A DNA stretch of 7,603 nucleotides from JBOHHM01 sp050725495 (GCA_050725495.1 JBOHHM010000308.1:1-7603); one strand, 5' to 3'. Counted from the first letter of the stretch, positions 1-6,345 are shown. Translations and numbers: made by a program. The notes: generated by a model not told the origin, from the letters alone.

Positions 1-1
1 A

Positions 2-904
2 TTTCGCTGCGGCATCGGCAATCACCTGGCGGATATTGGCTTCGACCTCGACAGGGTTTTCCTCCGGGATCATGCGGCGGTCGAGCTTGAACACCACCTT
101 GCCCGGGATCACGTTGGTGTTGGTGCCGCCTTCGATCAGGCCCACGTTCAGGTAGGGGTGCTTGATGCCTTCCACCTTGGAGCTGACCTGCTTGTACAGC
201 GTGTTCTGCGCATAGAGTGCGTTGAGAATCTGCACCGCGCCCTGCAAGGCGTCGACGCCCGTCTCCGGAACCGCGGCGTGGGCCATCTTGCCGTTGACCG
301 TCACTTCGAGCTGCAGGCAGCCGTTGTGGGCTGTCACGACCTGGTAGCTGAAGCCGGCCGCAATCATCAGGTCGGGCTTTGTCAGCTTGTTCTTGAGCAG
401 CCAGCCCGGGCCCATCTCGCCGCCGAACTCCTCATCGTAGGTGAAGTGCAGTTCGATATTGCCGTTGAGTTGGGCCTCCAGCGATTCGAGCGCCCGCACG
501 GCAAAGGTAAAGGTCGCGAAGTCGCATTTGCTCACGGCGGCGGCGCGGCCATAGATCTTGCCATCCTCGATCTCGCCGCCGTAGGGATTCTTGGTCCAGC
601 CCTCGCCCGGAGGCACGACGTCGCCATGGGCGTTGAGCGCAATCGTGCGGCCCGCGCCATAGGGTCGGCGCACGATCAGGTTGGTGATCGATTCGAGGCC
701 GTAGTTTTTAACGTCCGATGCCGGTACTGGGTGCTTCTCGGCCTCAAAGCCAAAGCCCTTGAGCAGCTCGGCCGTGCGTTCGGCATGGGGCGCGTTGTTG
801 CCAGGCGGGGTGTCGGTCGGGACGCGGATCAGTTCCTGCAGGAACTTCACTTCCTCGTCGAAGTGGGAGTCGATCCAGGCGTCGAGTTTGTCGTAGTCGG
901 TCAT
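2..904 (-). CDS. M20-family metallohydrolase (ArgE/DapE-like), 3' end missing
   Basis: The frame opens with ATG at 904-902 and stays open for 301 codons to the left edge, so the C-terminus is outside the window. The protein looks like a cytoplasmic zinc-dependent M20 amidohydrolase or peptidase. Visible are a first metal motif NAHGDVVPPG (residues 91-100, H93 and D95), a catalytic/metal pair YDEE (156-159), and NGKMAHAAVPE (204-214) in the position of the lid/dimerisation domain with its conserved His. The motif that normally supplies the bridging Asp (GRGxxD) reads GRAAAVSKCD (119-128), so the canonical Asp is replaced by Val and an Asp lies four residues on. The start overlaps the stop of the uraD-allC fusion by 4 bp (ATGA), which implies translational coupling; only a weak GAAG-like ribosome site precedes it. 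Its place as last seen gene of the allantoin operon suggests a ureide- or carbamoyl-type substrate, but that is inference; ArgE or DapE function cannot be assumed. Confidence 0.85.
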   Translation of the reverse strand, partial: MTDYDKLDAWIDSHFDEEVKFLQELIRVPTDTPPGNNAPHAERTAELLKGFGFEAEKHPVPASDVKNYGLESITNLIVRRPYGAGRTIALNAHGDVVPPGEGWTKNPYGGEIEDGKIYGRAAAVSKCDFATFTFAVRALESLEAQLNGNIELHFTYDEEFGGEMGPGWLLKNKLTKPDLMIAAGFSYQVVTAHNGCLQLEVTVNGKMAHAAVPETGVDALQGAVQILNALYAQNTLYKQVSSKVEGIKHPYLNVGLIEGGTNTNVIPGKVVFKLDRRMIPEENPVEVEANIRQVIADAAAK

Positions 905-2676
905 TTCAATTCTTCAGCAAGTTGGTTCAGGAAGGTGGAGAAGGCATCGACCGCGAGCTGGATGTCGTCGTTGGTCGTGCTCTCCAGCGGGTTGTGGCTG
1001 ATGCCGGAGTTCTGGCCGCGCACGAACAGCATGGCCTGGGGCATGACTTCGTGCAGTTTCATCGCGTCGTGGCCGGCGCCGCTGGGCATGCGGTACAGCG
1101 GCACGCCCAGGGCCTGCACGGCGCGTTCCCAGCGCTGCTGCCACTCGGGCGCGCTCGGGGCGGCGGCGGCGCGCATGGTCTCTTCGAGGCTGTAGTGCAC
1201 GCCGCGGCGCTCGCAAATGGCCTTGAGTTCGGCCAGCACATCGGCCACCATCGCGTCGCGCTGCTGATCGGTCGGTGCGCGCAGATCCAGTGAAAACTGG
1301 CAGCGGCCCGGCACCACATTGATCGAGCCATTGGGCACGGCCAGCATGCCGACGGTGCCGACCGAGCTGCCGTCCTGCGCGGCACGCTTTTCAAGGTACA
1401 GCGCGAGTTCCGCGACGGCCGTGGCGGCGTCGCGGCGGCGATTCATGGGGGTGGTGCCCGCATGGCTGGCCATGCCGGTGATTTCGCCCAGGTAGCGCAC
1501 GCTGCCGTTGATCGAGGTCACGATGCCCAGCGGGAGGTTGAGCTCGTTGAGCACCGGCCCCTGCTCAATATGCACTTCGACAAAGCCCAGATAGTCCGCC
1601 GCATTGCGCTTGAGCCTGGCGATGTCGTCAACGCACAGCCCGGCATGCTGCATGGCTTCGCGCATGGTGACGCCATCGGCGTCCTTCTGGTCCAGCCATT
1701 CGTGCTTGAAGTCGCCGATCAGCGCGCCCGAGCCCAGGAAGGTGGCCTTGTAGCGCTGGCCTTCCTCTTCGGCAAATCCGACCACCTCGAAGTTGAACGG
1801 CAGGCGCCTGCCCTGGCGCTGCAGTTCGCGCACGCAGGCCATGGGCGTGAAAATGCCGAGCCGGCCGTCGTACTTGCCCCCGTTGCGCACGGTGTCATAG
1901 TGGCTGCCGGTCAGCAGGGTCTTGGCGTTGGGCGTGCTGGCCTTGTAGCGCCCGACCACGTTGCCCACCGCATCGATCTCCACCTCGTCGAAGCCGCAGT
2001 CGCGCATGTTTTTGGAAATGCGCTGGGCGCAGGCGCGGTGCGCGTCGGTGAGGTAGGTCACCGTGAGCTGGCCTTTCTCGGCATAGCCGGGGTCGCTGTG
2101 CTGGGCCAGCTGTTCGTGCCAGTCCCAGACATCGTTGCCCAGCAGCGGTTCGACGCCAAACTTGTCGTTGAGCCGGATCTCCACGATGCGGTGGATGTTG
2201 CGCAGGCACTCGTGACGCTCGAACTCCGGGTGCCCGTCCAGGCGGCGCTCGAAGGTTTCGATGATTTGCTGCTTGCTCAGGCCCGTGCCACGCGGGCCGC
2301 GCACGGCCAGCACGAACGGGAAGCCGAACTTGGCGTTGTAGTCGGCATTGAGCTGCTGGATTTTGGCGAACTCCTGCGGCGTGCAGTCGGTCAGGCCGGC
2401 CTTGCTTTGCTCATGGGTCGACTCGGCCGTGAGGGTCTTGCTGACCATGGCCTTGCCGGCCAGCTCGGGGTGGGCGCGGATCAATGCAATTTGCGCGTCC
2501 TTGCCCGCATCGTCCAGCACTTTCGCCATCACGTGCTTCAAATTCGATAGCGAGGTGAAGGGGCGAAAGGCCAGCGCTTGTTCGGCGATCCACGGCGAAT
2601 GCTCGTAGAGGCCGTCCAGCATTTGCGCCGCTTCCTCGCGGGAGGCGGCATTGAGTTGCTGCAGGGTCAGTGCCAT
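901..2676 (-). CDS. uraD: Bifunctional OHCU decarboxylase / allantoate amidohydrolase (UraD-AllC fusion)
   Basis: This 591-residue protein joins two purine-catabolic enzymes. Residues 1 to about 170 are a 2-oxo-4-hydroxy-4-carboxy-5-ureidoimidazoline decarboxylase, which makes (S)-allantoin: EHSPWIAE (25-32), the HPELAGK motif with H69, EQSKAGL (89-95) and FVLAVRGP (121-128). Residues about 175-591 are an M20/AllC-type allantoate amidohydrolase, which releases ammonia and CO2 from allantoate: TGSHYDTV (256-263, H259), GGKYDGRLG (266-274, D270), FAEEEGQR (301-308), HIEQGP (369-374), SHAGTTPM (404-411), GAGHDAM (533-539) and SGISHNP (557-563, H560). These match the expected zinc and catalytic residues. 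I chose ATG at 2676-2674, not the upstream ATG at 2736. It has an AAGGA ribosome site at 2687-2683, lies 2 bp after the puuE stop, and begins where UraD homology begins; the longer form would add 20 basic, unrelated residues and overlap puuE by 58 bp. The protein is probably cytoplasmic, and allantoinase (PuuE) acts between its two steps. Confidence 0.95.
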   Translation of the reverse strand: MALTLQQLNAASREEAAQMLDGLYEHSPWIAEQALAFRPFTSLSNLKHVMAKVLDDAGKDAQIALIRAHPELAGKAMVSKTLTAESTHEQSKAGLTDCTPQEFAKIQQLNADYNAKFGFPFVLAVRGPRGTGLSKQQIIETFERRLDGHPEFERHECLRNIHRIVEIRLNDKFGVEPLLGNDVWDWHEQLAQHSDPGYAEKGQLTVTYLTDAHRACAQRISKNMRDCGFDEVEIDAVGNVVGRYKASTPNAKTLLTGSHYDTVRNGGKYDGRLGIFTPMACVRELQRQGRRLPFNFEVVGFAEEEGQRYKATFLGSGALIGDFKHEWLDQKDADGVTMREAMQHAGLCVDDIARLKRNAADYLGFVEVHIEQGPVLNELNLPLGIVTSINGSVRYLGEITGMASHAGTTPMNRRRDAATAVAELALYLEKRAAQDGSSVGTVGMLAVPNGSINVVPGRCQFSLDLRAPTDQQRDAMVADVLAELKAICERRGVHYSLEETMRAAAAPSAPEWQQRWERAVQALGVPLYRMPSGAGHDAMKLHEVMPQAMLFVRGQNSGISHNPLESTTNDDIQLAVDAFSTFLNQLAEELK

Positions 2677-2678
2677 GG

Positions 2679-3617
2679 TCAGTCCTTGTAGGGGTGGGCT
2701 TGTTTCCAGTGCCGCGCGATGTCGATGCGCCGGCAAATCCAGACTCGGTCGTGGCTTTGAACGTGGTCAAGAAAACGCTGCAGCGCGACGATGCGCCCCG
2801 GCCGGCCGAGCAGGCGGCAGTGCATGCCTATGCTCAGCATCTTCGGGGACTCGGCGCCTTCGGCATACAAGGCGTCGAAGCTGTCCCTGAGGTAGGTGAA
2901 GAAGTCCTCGCCCTGCGAGAAGCCTTGCGGCAGCGAAAAGCGCATGTCGTTGGCGTCCAGCGTGTAGGGCACGACCAGGTGCGGCACGGTCGCGCCATCG
3001 CTGCGCTGCACCTTCATCCAGAACGGCAGGTCGTCGCCGTAGTAGTCGCTGTCGTATTCGAGCTGGCCGTCGTCCACCACCAGGCGGCGGGTGCGCGGGC
3101 TGTCGCGCCCGGTGTACCAGCCCAGCGGGCGCACGCCCGTGAGCTTTTGAATGGCGTCCAGCGCCAGGCGCATGTGCTCGCGCTCGGTGGCCTCGTCCAT
3201 GTTCTGGTAGTGAATCCAGCGCCAGCCGTGGCAGGCGATTTCATGGCCCAGTTCCATGAAGGCGGTGGTCAGCTCGGGGTGGCGCTGCAAGGCCATGCCG
3301 ACGCCGAAGACGGTCAGCGGCAGCTGGCGCTTCTCGAACTCGCGCAGGATGCGCCACACGCCCACGCGCGAGCCGTACTCGTAAATGCCCTCCATGCTGA
3401 GGTGGCGGTCCGGGTAGCTGGCCGGGTTGAACATCTCGGACAAAAACTGTTCGGAGCCGGCGTCACCATGCAGCACGGCGTTCTCGCCGCCTTCTTCATA
3501 GTTGAGCACGAACTGCACCGCAATGCGGGCCTGGCCCGGCCATTGGGCGTGGGGCGGCTTGCGGCCGTAGCCGATCAGGTCGCGCGGGTAGGGTTGGGTG
3601 GTGTCGTAGGTGTTCAT
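2679..3617 (-). CDS. puuE: Allantoinase PuuE (polysaccharide-deacetylase fold)
   Basis: PuuE hydrolyses (S)-allantoin to allantoate in the cytoplasm. It belongs to the carbohydrate esterase 4/polysaccharide deacetylase superfamily, not to the amidohydrolase-type AllB allantoinases, and PuuE is described as metal-independent. The 312 residues are the normal length. Recognisable segments are the N-terminal YPRDLIGYGRKPP (10-22), NYEEGGE (39-45), SMEGIYEYGSRVGVWRIL (74-91), HEIACHGWRW (125-134), GWYTGRDSP (166-174) and SIGMHCRLLGRPGR (262-275). The gene starts 6 bp after the regulator's stop codon with no clear Shine-Dalgarno sequence, so it is probably translated by coupling to the upstream gene. 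It ends 2 bp before the uraD-allC start. It supplies the middle reaction between the two activities of that fusion protein. Confidence 0.96.
   Translation of the reverse strand: MNTYDTTQPYPRDLIGYGRKPPHAQWPGQARIAVQFVLNYEEGGENAVLHGDAGSEQFLSEMFNPASYPDRHLSMEGIYEYGSRVGVWRILREFEKRQLPLTVFGVGMALQRHPELTTAFMELGHEIACHGWRWIHYQNMDEATEREHMRLALDAIQKLTGVRPLGWYTGRDSPRTRRLVVDDGQLEYDSDYYGDDLPFWMKVQRSDGATVPHLVVPYTLDANDMRFSLPQGFSQGEDFFTYLRDSFDALYAEGAESPKMLSIGMHCRLLGRPGRIVALQRFLDHVQSHDRVWICRRIDIARHWKQAHPYKD
2683..2687 (-). promoter_or_regulatory. Ribosome binding site deciding the uraD-allC start
   Basis: Read on the minus strand this is AAGGA, 6 nt before the ATG at 2676. It lies inside the last codons of puuE. 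No comparable site precedes the upstream ATG at 2736, so it supports the 591-residue form. Confidence 0.6.
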
Positions 3618-3623
3618 CAGGTT

Positions 3624-4289
3624 TTAAGAAAGGGCCATGGCAATATCGTTGGTGGGCACCCTGCGGTCGAAGGTCAGGTTTTGCTCGACATGCAGCAGGT
3701 GTTCGTTCATCAGACGTACCGCGAGATCCTCGTCCCTGGCAGCCAGGGCCTTGACGATCTCGGCATGCTCATCGTTGGAATGCTCGGCGGCGCTGGCGGT
3801 CTGGTACATCAGCGTGATCAGCGCGCAGCGCGAAATCAGTTCGCCCAGGATTTGGGCCAGCACCTCGTTGCCCATGAGCTCGGCCATGCGCACGTGAAAG
3901 TCGCCCAGCAGCTCGGTGCGGCCTGGCACGTCCTCGCGCTCCACCGCGGCCTTTTCCTGCGCCACATGTTCCTTCAGGGCCTTGATCTTCGCGGGCGTGA
4001 CTTCGCGCACGAAGGCCCGCGTCATTTCGGTCTCCAGCATGCGGCGCACCGCGAACACCTGGCGCGCCTCGTCGGCGGCCGGCGCGGCGACAAAGGCGCC
4101 GCGCGCCGGCTCCAGGCGAACCAGCCGGTTTTGCGCCAGCTGGAACAGGGCCTGGCGCACCAGGGTGCGCGACACGCCGAAATGGTCGGCCAGCTTTTGC
4201 TCGGCCAGTTTGGTGCCCGGATGCAGGCGATGGTCGACGATCGCCCGGGTCAGCGCCTCGACAATAAAGCTGGTGGTGGAGGATTCCAT
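3624..4289 (-). CDS. GntR-family transcriptional regulator, FadR/FCD subfamily
   Basis: This 221-residue regulator has an N-terminal winged helix-turn-helix of GntR type (about 7-68, with GTKLAEQKLADHFGVSRTLV at 25-44) and a C-terminal all-helical FCD ligand-binding domain. Candidate metal ligands of the FCD pocket are visible: D130 and H132 in GDFHVRM, H175 in NDEHAEIVKAL, and H197 in MNEHLLH. It is the first gene of the leftward allantoin operon and lies next to a perfect GTGTATACAC-core palindrome centred about 33 bp upstream of its start, so autoregulation is likely. By position it is the local regulator of urate/allantoin catabolism, most likely a repressor released by a ureide or purine intermediate. 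The ligand cannot be read from sequence. Family assignment is firm; target and ligand are inference. Confidence 0.93.
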   Translation of the reverse strand: MESSTTSFIVEALTRAIVDHRLHPGTKLAEQKLADHFGVSRTLVRQALFQLAQNRLVRLEPARGAFVAAPAADEARQVFAVRRMLETEMTRAFVREVTPAKIKALKEHVAQEKAAVEREDVPGRTELLGDFHVRMAELMGNEVLAQILGELISRCALITLMYQTASAAEHSNDEHAEIVKALAARDEDLAVRLMNEHLLHVEQNLTFDRRVPTNDIAMALS

Positions 4290-4315
4290 GGCCGCATGAT
4301 AGCCGCAAACGCGAA

Positions 4316-4329
4316 AAGTGTATACACTT
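4316..4329. promoter_or_regulatory. Operator-like palindrome between the GntR operon and uraH
   Basis: AAGTGTATACACTT is a perfect 14-bp palindrome. Its GTATAC centre and size fit operators of FadR-type GntR regulators. It lies in the divergent intergenic region 27 bp before the regulator's start codon and 93 bp before uraH, so it could control both directions. The same core, extended to 16 bp, recurs at 6311-6326 before puuD. Binding by the adjacent GntR protein is inferred. Confidence 0.8.
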
Positions 4330-4357
4330 CTGTCGACCGACTTATTTCTTTGCGGGG

Positions 4358-4370
4358 CAGGTCGCAGCGG
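4358..4370 (+). repeat. 13-bp repeat CAGGTCGCAGCGG, copy 1
   Basis: This motif lies 28 bp after the operator palindrome and 52 bp before uraH. An identical copy follows the second palindrome at 6333-6345, in the same orientation relative to puuD. Two identical 13-mers in two short intergenic regions are unlikely by chance, so this is either a second regulatory site or the remnant of a duplicated promoter segment. Confidence 0.6.
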
Positions 4371-4422
4371 CCCAGCCGCAAGCCCTGTCTTTGACCGATC
4401 AGAAGCACATTAGGAGCACATC

Positions 4423-4773
4423 ATGGGTTTGAGCACACATGTCCTGGATACCATGCACGGCAGCCCCGCCGCGGGCATGGCCGTGGAGCTGTACACCACC
4501 AGCGGCGACAGCGCGACGCTGGTCAAGAAATTCGTGCTGAACCACGACGGGCGCAGCGACGCCCCGCTGTACGACAACAACAGCCTGCAAAAGGGCACGT
4601 ATCGCCTTGTGTTCGACGTGGCGGGCTACTTCAAGGCGCGCGGCGTGGCGCTGCCCGAGCCCAGCTTTCTCAACAAGGTGAGCCTGGACTTCGGCATTGC
4701 CCACACGGACCAGCACTACCACGTGCCCCTGCTGGTGAGCCCCTGGAGCTATTCGACCTACCGCGGCTCCTGA
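4423..4773 (+). CDS. uraH: 5-hydroxyisourate hydrolase (transthyretin-like)
   Basis: UraH hydrolyses 5-hydroxyisourate, the unstable product of urate oxidation, to OHCU; family members are tetramers of the transthyretin fold. The 116-residue length is typical for the bacterial cytoplasmic form, and there is no signal peptide. Signature elements are present: the N-terminal LSTHVLDT (3-10) with H6, DGR (42-44) with R44, HYHVPLLVSP (98-107) with H98, and the C-terminal YRGS tetrapeptide (113-116) that distinguishes hydrolases from transthyretins. A good AGGAG ribosome site (4412-4416) precedes the ATG. The gene is divergent from the allantoin operon and shares its intergenic operator. It feeds the UraD domain of the fusion protein. 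Confidence 0.96.
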   Translation: MGLSTHVLDTMHGSPAAGMAVELYTTSGDSATLVKKFVLNHDGRSDAPLYDNNSLQKGTYRLVFDVAGYFKARGVALPEPSFLNKVSLDFGIAHTDQHYHVPLLVSPWSYSTYRGS

Positions 4774-4792
4774 GGCCGGGGACTTCCGAGGC

Positions 4793-5308
4793 CTAGAGCT
4801 GGCCTTCGGTCAGGGTGTCGAGCTGGAACTGCCCGCTCTTGTGCCACAGCCAGGTGTCGGTGTAGATCACGCGGCCCAGGCGCGAGGGGGCAGGAAAGGG
4901 GGCGGCCTGGCGCACCGTGCGTTCGATCTCGGCCATCACCTCGGGCGCATGGCGGGGTGCGCGCATCCAGTTGGTGGATGTGACACGGCCCCGTCCATCG
5001 ACTTCCACCTGCAGGACCCCGACCGCGTGCAGCAGCGGCGGCATTTTCCCCTTGTAGATTCGGTGCGAATTGAGTTCGTAGAGGTGGCTTGCCGCGTCGC
5101 GGCGGTAGTCGCGGGGTGTGGCGGCACCAGAGACCTTGCCGGTTGCCACGGGTGCGGGTGCGGGCGCGGGCGTCGGCACGGGTCCGGTCGTCGGGCCGGG
5201 GCCAGGAGGTGCCGGGGTGGGGGCCGTCTTGCAGCCCGAGACGATGGCGGCGGCGCCGGCCGAGAGGGCCGCCAGCAGCATCAGGCGGCGATCCGGTGTG
5301 GGTTTCAT
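4793..5308 (-). CDS. Small proline-rich lipoprotein with TonB-like C-terminal domain
   Basis: This 171-residue protein has a basic N-terminus (MKPTPDRR), a hydrophobic stretch (9-23) and a lipobox VSGC (23-26), so C26 should be lipidated. A Pro/Ala/Gly-rich linker (about 28-57) follows, encoded by low-complexity DNA at 5138-5227. The C-terminal part (about 75-165) resembles the TonB C-terminal family: GVLQVEVDGRGRVTSTNWMR (97-116), an ERTVRQAAPFPAP segment (129-141), and a closing beta strand. ATG at 5308-5306 was chosen because a GGAGA ribosome site (5319-5315) sits 6 nt upstream and the signal sequence begins there; the frame stays open far upstream but overlaps xdhC antisense. It lacks the transmembrane anchor of true TonB. 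It is convergent with uraH and divergent from xdhC. No role in purine catabolism is evident; a periplasmic or outer-membrane-associated protein is the most I would claim. Confidence 0.78.
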   Translation of the reverse strand: MKPTPDRRLMLLAALSAGAAAIVSGCKTAPTPAPPGPGPTTGPVPTPAPAPAPVATGKVSGAATPRDYRRDAASHLYELNSHRIYKGKMPPLLHAVGVLQVEVDGRGRVTSTNWMRAPRHAPEVMAEIERTVRQAAPFPAPSRLGRVIYTDTWLWHKSGQFQLDTLTEGQL

Positions 5309-5443
5309 GGGGAGTCTCCGTGCGTTGTTGGATGGATCGCTGGGGCTGATGTTCGGACCGACCCGTACAGTTCTGTTTAACGCGCGCCAGCGATTGAGGG
5401 CATACTTTGCCCGAGATCGCGGGCGATCTCTGCGCTCTCGCGC
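5309..5443. promoter_or_regulatory. Divergent intergenic region, lipoprotein gene / xdhC
   Basis: This 135-bp region should hold both promoters. It lacks the GTGTATACAC palindrome found before uraH and puuD, so xdhC and the lipoprotein gene are probably outside that control. The xdhC-proximal third consists of three adjacent inverted repeats (5398-5444). No confident -35/-10 pair was found. Confidence 0.5.
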
Positions 5444-5444
5444 A
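5398..5444 (+). repeat. Three contiguous hairpin-forming inverted repeats before xdhC
   Basis: Three perfect inverted repeats abut without a gap: GGGCA/TGCCC with a 5-nt loop (5398-5412), GAGATCGC/GCGATCTC separated by 2 nt (5413-5430), and TGCGC/GCGCA with a 4-nt loop (5431-5444). The last ends on the A of the upstream candidate ATG of xdhC. They could be DNA operators or an RNA structure in the leader that affects translation. Confidence 0.6.
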
Positions 5445-6262
5445 TGCAAAGGTATCGGTTTGTGAACACCGCGGACATTTTTCTGACCAGGCTGGCGCGC
5501 GAAAGCGCCGTCATGCTCAGCGTGGAGGCTACCCAGGGCTCCGTGCCCCGGGAACAAGGCGCCTGGATGGCCGTGTTTGCCGATGACACGGTGAACACGA
5601 TTGGCGGCGGCAATCTTGAATACCAGGCCATCGCGCAAGCTCGCTCCCGCCTGAGTGGCGCATCGGGCGAGGCCGTCGTGCGTTATCCGTTGGGCCCCAG
5701 CCTGGGTCAGTGCTGCGGCGGTGTGGTTTTTGTGCGTTTTGAGCTGGTCACTGCGGCCGATATATCGGCGCTCAGGGCGCGGCTGCGAGAGCGGCTGCAG
5801 CCTGTGGCCTTGTTCGGTGGCGGCCATGTAGGCGCGGCGCTGGCGCGGGTGCTGGCCATGCTGCCGTTCTCGCTCACTTGGATCGACAGCCGCGAAGGCA
5901 TCTTCCCTGACGGACTGCCGCCGAGCATCGTCTGTGAGCATTCCGACCCCGTGCAGGCGGCCGTGCATGATCTGGCGCCCGGTTCCCGGGTCCTGATCAT
6001 GAGCTTCAGCCATGCCGAGGACCTCGATGTCGTGGCCGCCTGTCTGAAGCGTCAGCGGGACAGAGCTGACCTGCCCTACATCGGCCTGATCGGCAGCAAG
6101 ACCAAGTGGGCGACGTTTCGCCACCGGCTGGAAGCGCGCGGGTTCAGCGAAGACGAGCTGGCCCGCATCACCTGCCCGATCGGCGTGCCCGGCATCACCG
6201 GCAAGGAGCCCGAAGTCATTGCCGTCGCCGTGGCGGCGCAACTGCTGCAAACCACGACCTAG
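5444..6262 (+). CDS. xdhC: Xanthine dehydrogenase accessory protein XdhC
   Basis: XdhC binds molybdenum cofactor, promotes its sulfuration and hands it to xanthine dehydrogenase (XdhAB), which makes urate. The 272 residues contain the family marks in order: QGSVPRE (31-37), IGGGNLE (53-59), the Cys-containing GPSLGQCCGG (84-93), a Rossmann-type FGGGHVG (124-130), YIGLIGSKTKWATFRHRL (212-229), and CPIGVPGITGKEPEVIAVAV (244-263). The N-terminal XdhC/CoxI domain and the C-terminal Rossmann domain are both complete. The start is uncertain: the ATG at 5444 has no ribosome site and lies inside a hairpin, while an in-frame GTG at 5462 has AAAGG at 5448-5452, 9 nt upstream; that form would be 266 residues. 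XdhA and XdhB are not in the window and are probably encoded elsewhere. puuD follows in the same direction but after a 277-bp gap with its own operator, so the two are probably separate transcripts. Confidence 0.94.
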   Translation: MQRYRFVNTADIFLTRLARESAVMLSVEATQGSVPREQGAWMAVFADDTVNTIGGGNLEYQAIAQARSRLSGASGEAVVRYPLGPSLGQCCGGVVFVRFELVTAADISALRARLRERLQPVALFGGGHVGAALARVLAMLPFSLTWIDSREGIFPDGLPPSIVCEHSDPVQAAVHDLAPGSRVLIMSFSHAEDLDVVAACLKRQRDRADLPYIGLIGSKTKWATFRHRLEARGFSEDELARITCPIGVPGITGKEPEVIAVAVAAQLLQTTT

Positions 6263-6310
6263 GGTTTGTACTGAGATCGGGTGCCGCATCTGGGGCTGGA
6301 CAGGCGCAAA

Positions 6311-6326
6311 AAAGTGTATACACTTT
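6311..6326. promoter_or_regulatory. Operator-like palindrome upstream of puuD
   Basis: AAAGTGTATACACTTT is a perfect 16-bp palindrome that contains the 14-bp palindrome at 4316-4329 in full. It lies 48 bp after the xdhC stop and 213 bp before puuD. Its identity with the site beside the GntR gene makes it the best candidate for a second binding site of that regulator, putting urate oxidation under the same control as the later steps. Confidence 0.8.
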
Positions 6327-6332
6327 GGTGGA

Positions 6333-6345
6333 CAGGTCGCAGCGG
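6333..6345 (+). repeat. 13-bp repeat CAGGTCGCAGCGG, copy 2
   Basis: This is identical to 4358-4370. Here it begins 7 bp after the palindrome instead of 29 bp, but order and orientation relative to the downstream purine gene are the same. Confidence 0.6.

Larger units (their letters stand above)
4290..4422. promoter_or_regulatory. Divergent intergenic region, GntR operon / uraH
   Basis: These 133 bp must hold promoters for both the leftward allantoin operon and rightward uraH. I see the palindrome at 4316-4329, the 13-bp motif at 4358-4370 that recurs before puuD, and an AGGAG ribosome site at 4412-4416 six bases before the uraH ATG. I could not identify convincing -35/-10 pairs in either direction. 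Confidence 0.6.

Noticed and set aside
158..2550. Long plus-strand frames (158-1195 and 1462-2550) antisense to the M20 gene and the uraD-allC fusion
   Set aside because: The opposite-strand proteins have clear catalytic motifs; these translations have low-complexity shadow composition and no motif.
2670..4394. A 574-codon open frame on the plus strand across puuE and the GntR gene
   Set aside because: It is antisense to two recognised genes, its translation is rich in Ala/His/Val/Gln with no domain, and long antisense frames are expected at this GC content and codon use.
4771..4795. A possible rho-independent terminator in the 19-bp gap between uraH and the convergent lipoprotein gene
   Set aside because: Only a 4-bp GGCC pairing is present, without a stable stem or a T-run on either strand.
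5336..5394. An 8-bp inverted pair, ATCGCTGG (5336-5343) and CCAGCGAT (5387-5394), between the lipoprotein gene and xdhC
   Set aside because: The arms are 43 bp apart and short. It could be chance or a weak looped operator, too little to annotate as a site.
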